64,000 nt of DNA from Kitasatospora paranensis (GTDB taxonomy: Bacteria > Actinomycetota > Actinomycetes > Streptomycetales > Streptomycetaceae), in contig NZ_BAABKV010000001.1 of the NCBI RefSeq assembly GCF_039544005.1, positions 2,356,001 to 2,420,000 on the forward strand, in the 5' to 3' direction. Positions 27,139 to 38,800 of this stretch are shown one piece after another. Both the position numbers and the translations under genes were made by a program. The notes below the pieces were generated by a model. The model had not been told where the DNA came from. It worked only from the letters and a program-made list of their open reading frames with translations, and searched no databases. Within the stretch, counting starts at the first letter, position 1. Each line of letters starts with the position of its first letter.

Positions 27139-30100
27139 TCAGTTCTCCGTAGGGGTGGTGGGGTGCTCGGGTGCGGGGAGCAGGCTGCGGCGGACGAAGA
27201 AGGCGAGCATCCGGTCGAAGTAGGCGGCGTCCAGGGCGGGGGCCGCGGCGGTGCGCGGATCGGTGAGGTCGAGGACGTTGCGGCTGTCCGTGTCCGGCAT
27301 CCGGCGGTCGGCGGTTTCGCCGATCATCGCCATGAGCGGGGCGAGGGCGCTGTCGTCGCCGTCCCGGTCGACCCGGTCGACGAGGGCGGTGCGCCACTCC
27401 TCGAAGGGGACGCTGCGCACGTCGAGGCCGAAGTCGCGGATCCGGTCGAAGATGTCGTTCCAGGCGAGCGGCCGCGGGTCGATGGTGTGGAAGGTGCGGC
27501 CGAGGGCCTTGGGGTTGCCGGACAGTTCGACGATCTGGCGGGCGACGTGGTCGACGGTGCCGACGGACAGCAGGTACTGCCGGGCCGGGGCGAGGCCGAG
27601 CTGGACGCAGCCCTGGATCACCTTGGTGATGTAGTCCTCGCTGTTGGCGGCGCCGCTCCGGCTGTCCGGGAGGACGCCGCCGGCCCGGTAGACGGAGACC
27701 GGGACGCCGCGCTCGCGGGCGAGCGCGATCAGCCCTTCGGCGACCCACTTGCTCTGGCTGTAGGCGGTGTCGTGGCCGGTCGGGGGCGGCAGCGGGTCGT
27801 CCTCGTGGAGCACCTCGGTGTCGCCGGTCATCGCGCCGGCGAGGACGGCGAGGGTGGAGACGTGGTGCACGGGCTTGAGCCGGGCGGTGGTGGCGAGGCG
27901 GAGGATCTCCTGGGTGCCGAGGACGTTGGCGGCCTTCAGGGCGCGGTAGGGGCGGACGAAGTTGACCCAGGCGCCGCAGTGGTAGACGGCGTCGACGCGT
28001 TCGGCGAGCGCCGCGAAGCCGTCCTCGCCGAGTCCGAGCAGCGGTGCCGCGAGGTCGCCGGTGACGATCCGGAGCCGCTCGCGGTGGCGCTGCGGCAGCC
28101 CGTACGAGTCGAGGGCCGCCAGGAGGCGTTCCCGGCCCTCGGCGGGGCCGGCGGCGCGGACGAGGCAGAGCACGGTGGCGTCGGTGCCCGCCAGCAGTTC
28201 GGCGCAGAGGAAGGCACCGACGAAGCCGGTGGCGCCGGTGAGCAGCACGGTGCGTGGCGGGGTGTCGGGGACGGGCGGCAGGCCGGCGGCGGTGACGGCC
28301 TCGTCGAGCACGACCTCGTCCTCGAGGACGGGGCCGGCGGGCGCCGCGGCCTGCTCGCCGTGGGCGAGGCGGTCGACGAGTGCGGCGAGCGCGGCGACCG
28401 AGGGGGCCCGCAGGACGTCCCGGGCGGACAGGCCGGTGATACCGGTGCGGCGCAGTTGGCGGGTGGCCTGGGTGACCATCAGGGAGTGCGCGCCGAGGTC
28501 GAAGAAGTCGTCGTCGACGCCGATGTGCTCCAGGCCGAGCAGGTCGCACCAGATCCGGGCGACCTCGCGTTCGCGGTCGGTGCGGGGCGCGGTGCGGCTG
28601 TCGGCGGCTTCGGGCTGCGGGGTGCGGTCGTCCCGGTCGTCGGTCGCGGCGGGGCCGGGCCGGGCCTGCCCGGCGGCGGCGCCGGGGTCGACCCAGTACC
28701 GGGCGCCCTGGAAGGGGTAGCCGGGCAGCGGGACGCGGTGCGGGCGGGCGTCGCCGTGGAACGCCTGCCAGTCGATGTCGACGCCGTGCTGCCAGAGCCG
28801 GCCGACCGCGCCGACGAGGTGTGCGAGGTCGGGCATCGGGTCGCGGGGCAGGCCCATGGTGGGGATCGCGGTCGGGGCCGGGGCGAGGCGCTGGGCGGCG
28901 GCGAGGGCGGTGAGAGCGCGGCCCGGTCCGACCTCCAGCAGGACGCGGCCGGGGCGGTCGAGGACGGTGCGCAGGCCGTCGGCGAACCGGACGGGCCGGC
29001 GGAGGTGGCGGGCCCAGTAGGCGGGGTCGGTGGCCTCGGCGTCGGTGATCGGTGCGCCGGTGACACTGGAGACGAACGGCCGCTGCGGCGCGCTGAGGTG
29101 CAGCCGGGCGACGGCCTCGGTGAACTCGGCGAGGTGGGGTTCGACCATCCAGGAGTGGCTGGCGACGGGGACGCCGACCTTGCGGCAGTCGACGCCCTCG
29201 GCGCGCAAAGTCGTGAGCAGGGCGGCGATGTCCTCGTCCGGTCCGGCGACGACGGTGAGGTCGGGGGCGTTGACGGCGGAGACCGAGATCCGGTCGGTGA
29301 GGCGGGGCAGCAACCGCTCCTCGGGGAGTTGGACGACCAGCATGCGACCGGGGTCCATCCGGGCGAAGAGTTCGCCGCGGGCGAGGGTGATGTCGAGCGC
29401 GCCGTCGAGGGTGAACACGCCGGCGAGGCAGGCGGCGACGTATTCGCCGAGGCTGTGGCCGAGCATCGCGACCGGCCGGATGCCCCAGGCCTCCAACTGC
29501 CGGGCGAGCGCGTACTCGACGGTGAACAGGGAGGAGACGACGCCGGCGCCCTGGTCGCGGCCCATGGTGGCGGCGCCGCCGCGCAGCCGGTGGCCGTCGA
29601 GCGGGGTGAACGCGGACGGGAAGAGCAGTCGGCGCAGGTCGTAGCCGAGCCGGGGTTCGAGGAGGGCGGCGCAGCGGTCGACCTCGTCGCGGAAGACCGG
29701 TTCGGAGCGGTAGATGTCCAGGCCCATGTCGGGGTGCTGCATGCCGCCGCCGGGGAAGGTGAGGACGACCTCGTGGCGGCCGGCGGGGGCGGTGCGGGTG
29801 GTGAGCCGGTCGGGGTCGGTGCCGCGCAGGGCGGCGACCGCGTCGGCGGGGTCGGTGCACACCGCGAAGCGGCGGACGGGGAAGGCGCGACGGCCGTCCT
29901 GGAGGGTGAAGGCGGTGTCGGCGAGGCGCCGGTCGTCGGCGGTGTCGGCGAGGTGGTCGGCGAGGCGCCGGGTGGCGTCGTCGAGGGCCTGGCGGCTGTG
30001 GGCGGAGAGCGGCAGCAGCTGCCAGGCCCGGGGCCGGCCGGGGCCGGGTTCCGGGTCGGGCGCCTGTTCCAGGACGACGTGGGCGTTGGTGCCGCCGACG

Positions 30101-31377
30101 CCGAAGGAGCTGACGCCGGCGCGGCGCGGGCCCGCGCCGCCGGGCCAGTCGACGGCCTGGGACGGCACGTGGAAGGGCGTCTGTTCCAGGCGCAGTTCCG
30201 GGTTCGGGGTGCGGAAGTTGGCGGTCGGCGGGATGACCGCGTGGTGGACGGCGAGGGCGGCGCGCATCAGTCCGGCGACACCGGCGGCGGCGTCCAGGTG
30301 GCCGATGTTGGCCTTGACGGACCCTAGGGCGCACTGGCCGGGCCGGGTGCCGGGCGCGTGGAAGGCCTGGGTGAGGGCGGTGACCTCGATGGGGTCGCCG
30401 ACCCGGGTGGCGGTGCCGTGGGCCTCGACGTAGCCGATGGTGGCGGGGTCGACGCCGGCGACGGCGAGGGCGGCGGCGATGGCGCGGGCCTGGCCGTCGA
30501 CGCCGGGGGCGGCGAAGCCGGCCTTGAGCGAGCCGTCGTTGGTGACGGCGGAGCCGCGGATCACGGCGTAGACGTGGTCGCGGTCGGCGAGTGCCTCGGA
30601 GAGCCGGCGCAGGACCAGGACGACGGCGCCGTTGCCGGGGACGGTGCCGCCGGCCGCGGCGTCGAACGGACGGCAGTGGCCGTCGGCGCTGAACAGGCCG
30701 CTGTCGGCGACCGGGTAGCCGCTCTTCAGGGGGACGTTGACCGCGACGCCGCCGACCAGGGCGGTGTCGCACTCGTAGTTGAGCAGGGACTGGCAGGCCA
30801 GGTGGGTGGCGACGAGCGAGGTGGAGCACGCGGTCTGGACGGTGTACGCGGGGCCGGTGAGGTCCATGGCGTGGGCGGCGCGGGTGGCGAGGAAGTCCTT
30901 GTCGTTGAACATCCGGGCCACCGGGGCCATCGGTGAGCGCAGGAAGCGTTCGTTGGTGTTGAGGTTCGCCATCAGGTACTTGTTCATGAACGCCCCGGCG
31001 AACACGCCGACCTGGCCGCCGAGGCGGGCCGGGTCGTGGCCGCTGTCCTCGACGGCGTGCCAGGCGGTCTCCAGGAAGATCCGCTGCTGCGGGTCCATGG
31101 TCTCGGCCTCGCGGTGGTTGAGGCCGAAGAAGGCGGCGTCGAAGGTGTCGGCGTCGGGCAGGTGGCCGGAGGCCGGCACGTAGTCCGGGTCGGTCAGGGA
31201 CTGCGGGTCGACGCCGGCGGCGGCGAGTTCGTCGCGGCCGAACCAGGTGATGGACTCGACGCCGTCGCGCATGTTGCGCCAGAACCGGTCGGGGGTGCGG
31301 GCCCCGGGCACCCGGCAGGCCATGCCGACGACGGCGATCGGCTCGATGCCGTCGGGCAGTTCCTCGGTGCTGCTCAT
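27139..31377 (-). CDS. Type I PKS with terminal thioester reductase (KS-AT-ACP-TR)
   Basis: A 1412-residue single PKS module. KS (about 10-440) has active-site Cys in QTACSTSLVA, His in EAHGTATRVGDP and His in KANIGHLDAAAG. AT (about 535-890) has GHSLGEYVAA and, further on, VASHS in place of the usual HAFH (malonyl) or YASH (methylmalonyl) motif, so its extender is uncertain. ACP (about 935-1000) carries the phosphopantetheine Ser in DLGAHSLMV. The C-terminal TR (about 1040-1390) begins with LLTGATGFVGAFLCAELL and has an SDR-type Tyr and Lys in YSQSKWV. No KR, DH or ER is present, so the beta-keto group is kept and the chain leaves as an aldehyde (or alcohol). The start shares one base with the NRPS stop (TGATG). 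No frameshift was seen. Confidence 0.92.
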   Translation of the reverse strand: MSSTEELPDGIEPIAVVGMACRVPGARTPDRFWRNMRDGVESITWFGRDELAAAGVDPQSLTDPDYVPASGHLPDADTFDAAFFGLNHREAETMDPQQRIFLETAWHAVEDSGHDPARLGGQVGVFAGAFMNKYLMANLNTNERFLRSPMAPVARMFNDKDFLATRAAHAMDLTGPAYTVQTACSTSLVATHLACQSLLNYECDTALVGGVAVNVPLKSGYPVADSGLFSADGHCRPFDAAAGGTVPGNGAVVLVLRRLSEALADRDHVYAVIRGSAVTNDGSLKAGFAAPGVDGQARAIAAALAVAGVDPATIGYVEAHGTATRVGDPIEVTALTQAFHAPGTRPGQCALGSVKANIGHLDAAAGVAGLMRAALAVHHAVIPPTANFRTPNPELRLEQTPFHVPSQAVDWPGGAGPRRAGVSSFGVGGTNAHVVLEQAPDPEPGPGRPRAWQLLPLSAHSRQALDDATRRLADHLADTADDRRLADTAFTLQDGRRAFPVRRFAVCTDPADAVAALRGTDPDRLTTRTAPAGRHEVVLTFPGGGMQHPDMGLDIYRSEPVFRDEVDRCAALLEPRLGYDLRRLLFPSAFTPLDGHRLRGGAATMGRDQGAGVVSSLFTVEYALARQLEAWGIRPVAMLGHSLGEYVAACLAGVFTLDGALDITLARGELFARMDPGRMLVVQLPEERLLPRLTDRISVSAVNAPDLTVVAGPDEDIAALLTTLRAEGVDCRKVGVPVASHSWMVEPHLAEFTEAVARLHLSAPQRPFVSSVTGAPITDAEATDPAYWARHLRRPVRFADGLRTVLDRPGRVLLEVGPGRALTALAAAQRLAPAPTAIPTMGLPRDPMPDLAHLVGAVGRLWQHGVDIDWQAFHGDARPHRVPLPGYPFQGARYWVDPGAAAGQARPGPAATDDRDDRTPQPEAADSRTAPRTDREREVARIWCDLLGLEHIGVDDDFFDLGAHSLMVTQATRQLRRTGITGLSARDVLRAPSVAALAALVDRLAHGEQAAAPAGPVLEDEVVLDEAVTAAGLPPVPDTPPRTVLLTGATGFVGAFLCAELLAGTDATVLCLVRAAGPAEGRERLLAALDSYGLPQRHRERLRIVTGDLAAPLLGLGEDGFAALAERVDAVYHCGAWVNFVRPYRALKAANVLGTQEILRLATTARLKPVHHVSTLAVLAGAMTGDTEVLHEDDPLPPPTGHDTAYSQSKWVAEGLIALARERGVPVSVYRAGGVLPDSRSGAANSEDYITKVIQGCVQLGLAPARQYLLSVGTVDHVARQIVELSGNPKALGRTFHTIDPRPLAWNDIFDRIRDFGLDVRSVPFEEWRTALVDRVDRDGDDSALAPLMAMIGETADRRMPDTDSRNVLDLTDPRTAAAPALDAAYFDRMLAFFVRRSLLPAPEHPTTPTEN

Positions 31378-34300
31378 CACGCCTCCTTGGGGTCTCGCCG
31401 GGCGCGGGCCTGTCGGGCCAGGGCGGCGGCGCGGCGGCCGCCGGCCGCGCGGGCCTGCTCGATCTGCCGGTCCTGCGGCCGGTCGGCCGCCGTGCCGTGC
31501 GCGGCGGCGAGGGCGCGCACCGTCGGGTAGCGGAAGATGTCGACGAGCGAGAGGTCCTCGCCGAGGACGGGCCGGAGGCGGGCCCGGGCCTGCACGGCGA
31601 GCAGGGAGTTGCCGCCGGCCTCGAAGAAGTTGTCCTCGACGCCTAGCCGCTCGGTGCCGAGGACGTCGGCGAGGGCCTCGGCCACGGCGCGTTCGAGGTC
31701 GTCGGCGGGCGGTTCGTAGCCGACGGTGCGGCGGCTCTGCGGGTCGGGGAGGGCGGCGCGGTCGGTCTTGCCGTTGGGGGTGCGGGGCAGCGCGTCCAGG
31801 AGGACGACGTCGGCGGGCACCATGTAGTCGGGCAGGGTGAGCGCGGCGAAGGCCTTGAGGGCGGCGGGGTCGGCGTCCCGCCGGCGGTGTCGGGCACGCA
31901 GTAGGCGACGAGCCGGCTCTCGCCCTCGCTGCCGCGGACGGTGACCACGACGTCGGCGACGGCGGGGTGGCGGCCGAGCGCGGCCTCGATCTCGCCGGGT
32001 TCGATGCGGTGGCCGAGGACCTTGACCTGGTGGTCGAGGCGGCCCAGGAACTCCAGGTCGCCGTCGGCGCGGCGGCGTACCAGGTCGCCGGTGCGGTAGA
32101 GGCGGGCGCCGGGTTCGCCGGAGAACGGGTCGGGGACGAAGCGCTCGGCGGTGAGCGCGGCGCGGCCGAGGTAGCCGCGGGCGATGCCGTGGCCGCCGAG
32201 GAGGAGCTCGCCGGGGACGCGGTCGGGGGTGGGGCGCAGGTGCGCGTCGACGACGTAGGCGCGGACGCCTGCGAGCGGGCGGCCGATGGTGACCGGGCCC
32301 GGTCCGCCGACGACGGCGGTGGTGGCCCAGACGGTGGCCTCGGTGGGTCCGTACATGTTGTGGACGGCGCCGGGCAGCAGCCGGCCGAGTGCGTCGGCGG
32401 TGGCGGTCGGCAGGGCCTCGCCTCCGACGAGCAGGCGGCGCAGTCCGCCGAGGGCGGTGCGGGAGTCGTCGTCGCGCAGCAGGATCCCGGCCACGGACGG
32501 GGTGCACTGGAGGCCGGCGGCCCGGTGGCGGACGAGCTGGCGGGCCATCGGCTCGTCGGCGAGTGCGGTGCGGCGGCGTTCCTCGGCGATGTCGCGGGCC
32601 TCGGCGAGCCGCGGGAGGGCATCGAGGACCTGGCCGTGCGGGACGCCGAAGTCGATCAGGCAGGCGACCTCGTCGACGCCGACGGCCTTCATCCGGTCGA
32701 GCTGGTCGGCGCAGTCCTCGGGGGTGCCGAGCAGGGCGGAGGTGTCGAAGAACCGGTCGAAGGCGCGGGCGACCAGCTGGTCGAGTTCGTCCTCGGGGAG
32801 GGTGCGCAGGTCGAGTTCGCGGCCGGCGGCCTGTCCGAGTCCGGCGAGCAGGTCGACGGAGGACTTGATGTAGGCGCACAGCGGGGCGCGGACGGTCTCC
32901 CGGACGGCGTCGCGGTCGGTGCCGACGAAGGTGTGCAGCATCAGGGTGACGTGGCCCTCGCCGGGGTGGCCGGCCGCGCGCCAGGCCTGCCGGTAGAGGT
33001 CGATCTTGTGGGCGAGCTGGTCGGCGCTGTGGCCGAGCAGGTGGGTGAGCAGGCCGGCGCCGGCCTCGCCGGCGAGCTGGAAGGTCTCCGGGCTGCGGGC
33101 GCTGGTGATCCAGACCGGCAGTTCGTCCTGGACGGGCGCGGGGAAGATCCGGACGTCGGTCTCGGCCCCGGCACCGTTGACCCGGCGGACGGTGTCGCCG
33201 CGCCAGAGCCGGCGGAGCTCCTCCAGGGCGGCCGTCATGATCTTCTTACGGTCCTGGTAGCGCTCCGGTGCGAGCACGAAGTCGTCCGGTTGCCAGCCCG
33301 AGGCGACGGAGAGGCCGACCCGGCCGCCGGAGATGTTGTCCACGACGGACCACTCCTCGGCGACCCGCAGCGGGTCGTGCAGCGGCAGCACGACGCTGCC
33401 GGCGCGGACGGCGACCCGTTCGGTGACGGCGGCGACGGCCGCGGCGGTGACCGACGGGTTGGGGTAGAGGCCGCCGAACTCGTGGAAGTGCCGCTCGGGC
33501 GTCCACACCGCCCGGAACCCGTTGCGGTCGGCGAACCGGGCGCCGTCCATCAGCAGTCGGTAGGCGTCGTCGGCGCTGCCGCCGCGGTCGCCGCCGAAGT
33601 AGAACAGGCTGAGTTCGACGGGCCGGGCCTGCACGGCGGCGGTGACGGCGGCGGAACCGGCCCGGGAGGTGTCGGCCGTCGGCTCGTCGCCGCGGAGCAC
33701 CACGCGGTGTCCGCGGGCCAGTGTCCAGAGCAGTTCCAGGACGGAGATGTCGAAGGACATGCTGGTGACGGCCAGCCAGCCGGCGGGTTCGTCCCCGGCG
33801 AGCAGCCGGTCGATGCCGCCGAAGAAGGTCTGGACGTTGCGGTGCGAGAGCATGACGCCCTTGGGCCGGCCGGTCGAGCCCGAGGTGTAGATGACGTAGG
33901 CGAGGTGGTCGGGGTTCTGCGGCACCGGCGGGCCGGCGGGGGCTCCGGCGGCCGCTCGTCGGGGCGGTCGAGCCGCAGGACGGTCGCCGGGGAGTCGGCC
34001 AGCCGGCGGGCCAGCGGGCCGCGGGTGAGGATCACCCGGGTGCCGGAGTCCGCCACCATGAACGCCAGGCGCTCGGCGGGGTATCCCGGGTCCAGGGGAG
34101 GTAGGCGCCGCCCGCCTTGAGGACGGCGAGCAGCGCGACGACCAGGTCGGGCGACCGGTCGAGGTAGAGCCCGACGGTGACGTCGGGCCGCACGCCGTGG
34201 GCGCGCAGCCGGACGGCCAGTTCCTCGGCGCGGCGGTCGAGTTCGCGGTAGTCGATGGCGTCCTCGGGGCTGTCGCCGGCGGCCACCAGCGCCGGCGCGT

Positions 34301-35813
34301 CGGGGGTTCGGGCGGCCCGGTCGGCGATGAGCTCGTGGACGAGGCGCCCGGGCGCCTCGGACGGTGCCGGGTTCCAGTCGGCGAGGATGCGGTGCAGTTC
34401 CCCGGGCGGGAGCACCGGCAGCCGGCCGATCGGGGTGTCGGGCTCGGCGACGGCGGCGCCCAGGACGGTGCGGAACTGCTCGCCGAGGGCCTGCGCCGTC
34501 CCGTCGTCGAACAGGTCGGTGCTGTACTCCAGCCGGCCGGTCAGCCGCTCGCCGGCGCGGGTGAGGCCCAGCGTGAGGTCGAACTTGGCGGTGGCCGTGT
34601 CGCCGGGCACCATCCGGACTTCGCAGCCGGGCAGCGCCAGGGCGTCCGACTCCCCCTCGTGGTAGCTCAGCATCAGCTGGAACAGCGGGTTGTACGCCGG
34701 GTCGCGGGCCGGGTTGAGTTCCTCGACCAGCTTCTCGAAGGGCAGTTCCTGGTGGGCGACGGCGGCCCGGCTCTCGTCCCGGGCCCGTTCCACCAGGGTG
34801 CGGAAGGTCGGGTTGCCGGAGACGTCGACGCGCTGCACGACGGTGTTGGCGAAGAAGCCGACGAGGTGCTGGAGTTCGGCCCGGGTGCGGCCCGCCACCG
34901 GGGATCCGACGACGGCCTCCGCCGCGCCGGTGCAGGCGTGCACGAGGGCGGCGAAGGCGGCCAGCAGGACCGCGAACGGGGTGGCCCCGCACTCCCGGGC
35001 CAGCGCGCCGACCCGGTCGGCGGCCTGCGGGTCGACGGTGAAGTCGAGGTGGGCTCCGGCGTGGCTCTGGGTGGGCGGGCGGGGGTGGTCGGTGGGCAGG
35101 GTCGCCAGCGCCGGGGCGCCTGCCAGCCGGCGGCGCCAGTGGTCGAGCATCTCCATGAGGGGCTCGCCCGTCAGCCGGGCCAGCTGCTGTTCGGCGAAGG
35201 CCGCGTACTGGATGTCGAGGGCGGGCAGGCCGGGTTCGGTGCCGTCGAGGAACGACCGGTAGAACGTGGAGAGTTCGTCGGCGAGGAGCCCCAGCGACCA
35301 GCCGTCGCAGGCGATGTGGTGCAGGCTCAGGCACAGCCGGTGCTCGGTGGGTGCCAGGCGCAGCAGCAGCGGCCGGACCATCAGGTCCTCGTCCAGCCGG
35401 AACGGCCGCCTGGCCTCCTCCGCGGCCAGCCGCTCCGCCTCGGCGTGCGGGTCGGGGTGGTCGGTGAGGTCGACGACCGGGACGGGCACCGGGCCGGCCG
35501 GCCGCACGAACTGCCGGGGCGCGCCGTCGACCGGGCGGAAGACGGTGCGCAGCACCTGGTGGCGGCGGACGACCGCGGTGAGGGCGTGACGGAGGGCGTC
35601 GACGTCCAGCGGGCCGCTGATCCGGTGGACGAGCGGGACGACGTAGACCGGATTGGCCGGGTCCAGCTGGTCGAGGAACCAGAGGCGCTGCTGCGGGTAG
35701 GAGAGCGGGTGGTGCTGCTCCGCGATCCGCCGGCGCAGCCGTGCGGCCAGCAGGGCCCGCCGCTCGTCGGAGGTGGCGCCGGTGGCGGCGCTGCCGGTGG
35801 TGGCGTCGGTCAT
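31377..35813 (-). CDS. NRPS module C-A-PCP with luciferase-like monooxygenase inserted in the A domain (three apparent frameshifts)
   Basis: About 1479 residues when repaired. The C domain (about 35700-34400) has HHIACDGWS. The A domain has YVIYTSGSTGRPKG (A3) and SFDISVLELLWTL (A4). A luciferase-like flavin monooxygenase of about 340 residues then intervenes (nucleotides about 33630-32590, from ELSLFYFGGD to FGVPHGQVLDALPRL), and the A domain resumes with the A5 segment NMYGPTEATVWATT. The specificity code reads D-I-L-Q-L-G-M-V-W, nearly the known glycine code. The PCP has GGNSLL. Frames break at G/C runs 34095-34098, 33938-33942 and 31877-31879; adding one base at each restores known A-domain motifs and an in-frame total. 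Similar inserted monooxygenases in myxothiazol-type assembly lines act on glycine. The start and stop overlap the neighbouring synthases. Confidence 0.9.
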
Positions 35814-38800
35814 CGGTCAACCTCGTTCTCGGCCAGGTCGCGCAGCAGGGCGTCGACCTCGTCGTCGGTCAGTTCGTCGAGACGGTCCAGCAGGGCCTCG
35901 TCGCGTCCGGCCCCGGTGGGGTGCGGGGCGGCCCCGGTGTCGCGGTCGGCCGGGCCCGCCGTGGCGTCGATGTCGGCGGCCAGCCGGGCCACCGTCGGGG
36001 TCTGCAGGAAGCGTCGGAGCTGGACGTCGGTGCGGTGGGTCTCGTTGATCCTGGCGACCGTGCGCATGGCCAGCAGCGAGTTCCCGCCGAGGGCGAAGAA
36101 GTCGTCGGTGGCTCCGACGGCGGCCAGCCCGAGCAGGTCGGCGACCAGGGCGGCGACGGCGCGCTCCGTCGCCGTGCGCGGCTCGACGCGGCCTGCGGAC
36201 GGCAGGTCCTCGTCCCGGACGGGCGGCAGCGCCGACCGGTCGACCTTGCCGCTCGCGGTGAGCGGCATCGCCGGGAGCCGCACATAGGCGGCGGGCATCA
36301 GGTAGGGCGGCAGGGCGGCGGCCAGGGTGTCGCGCAGCTCCTCGATCCGCAGGCCGGCAGCGGTGGGCACGACGTAGGCGACGAGCCGCCGGCCGGCCGG
36401 TGCCTCGTCCACCACCACGGCGGTCTGGGCGACCGCGGGGTGCGCGGCGAGGGCCGCCTCGACCTCGCCGGGCTCGATCCGGAAGCCGCGGATCTTCACC
36501 TGATTGTCGGCCCGGCCGAGGAACTCGACGGTGCCGTCGGGGCGGTGGCGCACGATGTCCCCGGTGCGGTACATCCGTGCGCCGCCGCCGGCGAACGGGT
36601 CGGGCAGGAAGCGTTCGGCGGTGAGCGCGGCGCGCGCCGTGTAGCCGCGGGCGACGCCGGGCCCGCCGAGGTACAGCTCCCCCGGCACGCCGTCGGGGAC
36701 GGGCCGCAGGCCGGTGTCGAGCACGTGGGCGGTGGTGTTGGCGATGGGGCGGCCGATGGGGACGGAGACCGCGCCGGCGGGCAGCGCGTCGATCGGGTGG
36801 CAGAGCGCGAAGGTGGTGGTCTCGGTCGGGCCGTAGCCGTTGACGAGCCGGGCCGGGCGCTGCCCGGCGGGGCGGTCCAGGAGCGCGCGGATCCGGCTCG
36901 GGTTGAGGACGTCGCCGCCGACCAGCAGGTGGGTCAGGCCGTCGAAGGTGTCCGGGTGCGAGCCCATGATCTCGGTGAACAGCGCGGAGGTGATGAACAT
37001 GCTGGTGACGCCGTGGCGGCGCAGTGCCCGGCCGAGCCCGCCGGGGGTGAGGAGGTCGGGGGTGTCGACGATGCAGAGCGTCCCGCCGTGCAGCAGCGCG
37101 CCCCAGACCTCGAAGGTGAGCGCGTCGAAGGAGGCGTCGGCGATCTGCGCGAAGCACTCGTCCGGCCCGAAGGCGACGTAGTCGGTGTCGCGGACGAGGC
37201 GCAGCACGGAGGCGTGTTCGACCATGACGCCCTTGGGCCGGCCGGTGGAACCTGAGGTGAAGAGGACGTAGGCGAGGCTGCCGGGCACGGGGCCGTCGGC
37301 GGGGTCCCGGACGGCGGCCGGCACGGCCGCGGTGTCGGGCGCGGTGTCGGGCGCGGGGACGTCCAGCAGGACGGTCCGGGCGGCGCCGTACGGCAGCAGG
37401 CCTTCGAGGCCCGTCCGGGTCAGGACGACGGGCACGGCGGCGTCGGCGACCATGGCGGCGAGCCGTTCGCGCGGGTAGCCCGGGTCCAGCGGGACGTAGC
37501 CGCCGCCGGCCTTGAGAACGGCGAGCAGGGCCGTGACCATGTCGGCGCCGCGTTCCAGCAGGACGCCGACGGGGGTGTCGCGGCGGACGCCGGCGGCCCG
37601 CAGCAGGCCGGCGAGGCGGTCGGAGGCGGCGTCCAGTTCGGCGTAGCTGACCGTCCGCGGGCCGTGGACCAGGGCGGTCTTCGCGGGCCACCGGGCGGCC
37701 TGGGCGGCGAACAGGCCGGGGACGGTGGCGTCCCGGGGGAAGGGGTGACCGCTCCGGCGGCCCGGGCGGTGATCGCGTCGCTCTCCCGCGGGGTGAGCAG
37801 CCGGAGCCGTCCGACGGGCAGTACGGGGTCGTCGAGGGCCGCGGCGAGCACCGTCAGGTAGTGGTCGACCATGCGGCGGGCGGTCTCGGGCTCGTAGAGG
37901 TCGGAGGCGTACTCCCAGATCAGGGTGATCGGCGCGTCGTCGTCGGCGACGCCGTGGCCGGCGCGCTGCTCGGCGCGCGGCAGGACGACCACGTTGAGGT
38001 CGGTCTTGGCGGAGCCGTTGTGGCGCTCCAAGACGGTGCCCTGCAGGCCGGCGAACGCGAGGTCGGGCAGCTGCGAGTCGTGGAAGCTGAACATCACCTG
38101 GAACAGCGGGTTCCGGGCGGGGTCGCGGGGCAGGTCGAGGGCTTCCACGAGCCGGTCGAGCGGGGTGTCCTGCCACTGCTGGGCGCGGCCGGTGGTGGCG
38201 TGCACCCGGTCGGTGAGTTCGTCGAAACCGGGCCGGCCGGAGAGGTCGACGCGCAGCGGCACCGTGTTGACCACCATGCCCATCATCTGCTCGATCTCGG
38301 CGAGCCGGCGGTTGGCCATGCCGCTGCCGATCACCAGGTCGTGCTGCCCGCTGTAGCGGGACATCAGGACGGCGAAGCCGCTGAGCATGGCGGTGTACAG
38401 GGTGATGCCGCGTTCGCGGCAGCGGCTGCGCAGCCGCCGGGCGAGCTCGGCGGGCAGGTCGGCGCGGACGGCGCCGCCGGCGAAGCTCTGGTCGGCGGGT
38501 CGCGGGTGGTCGGTGGGGAGTTCCAGCGCGGCCGGGACACCGGCGAGTTCGGCCCGCCAGTGCGCGAGGTGGTCGTCCAGGACGGGCCCCTGCAGCCAGT
38601 CGCGCTGCCAGCGGGCGAAGTCGGTGCAGCCGATCGGCGGCGCGGGCAGCGGGGAGGGCCGTCCTTCGGCGAACGCCGGGTAGAGGGCCTGGAGTTCGTG
38701 CAGGAAGAGGGCGTACGACCAGCCGTCGTGGACGAGGTGGTGCTCGACGTGGACGAGGGTGTGGTCGTCGTCGGCGTGCCGGATCAGCGCCCAGCGCACC

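Noticed and set aside
26467..30327. Very long open frame on the + strand opposite the PKS, and similar long frames opposite both NRPS genes
   Set aside because: The translations are Gly/Arg/Val-rich without domains and mirror the codon structure of the opposite, clearly conserved genes. High GC leaves antisense frames open.
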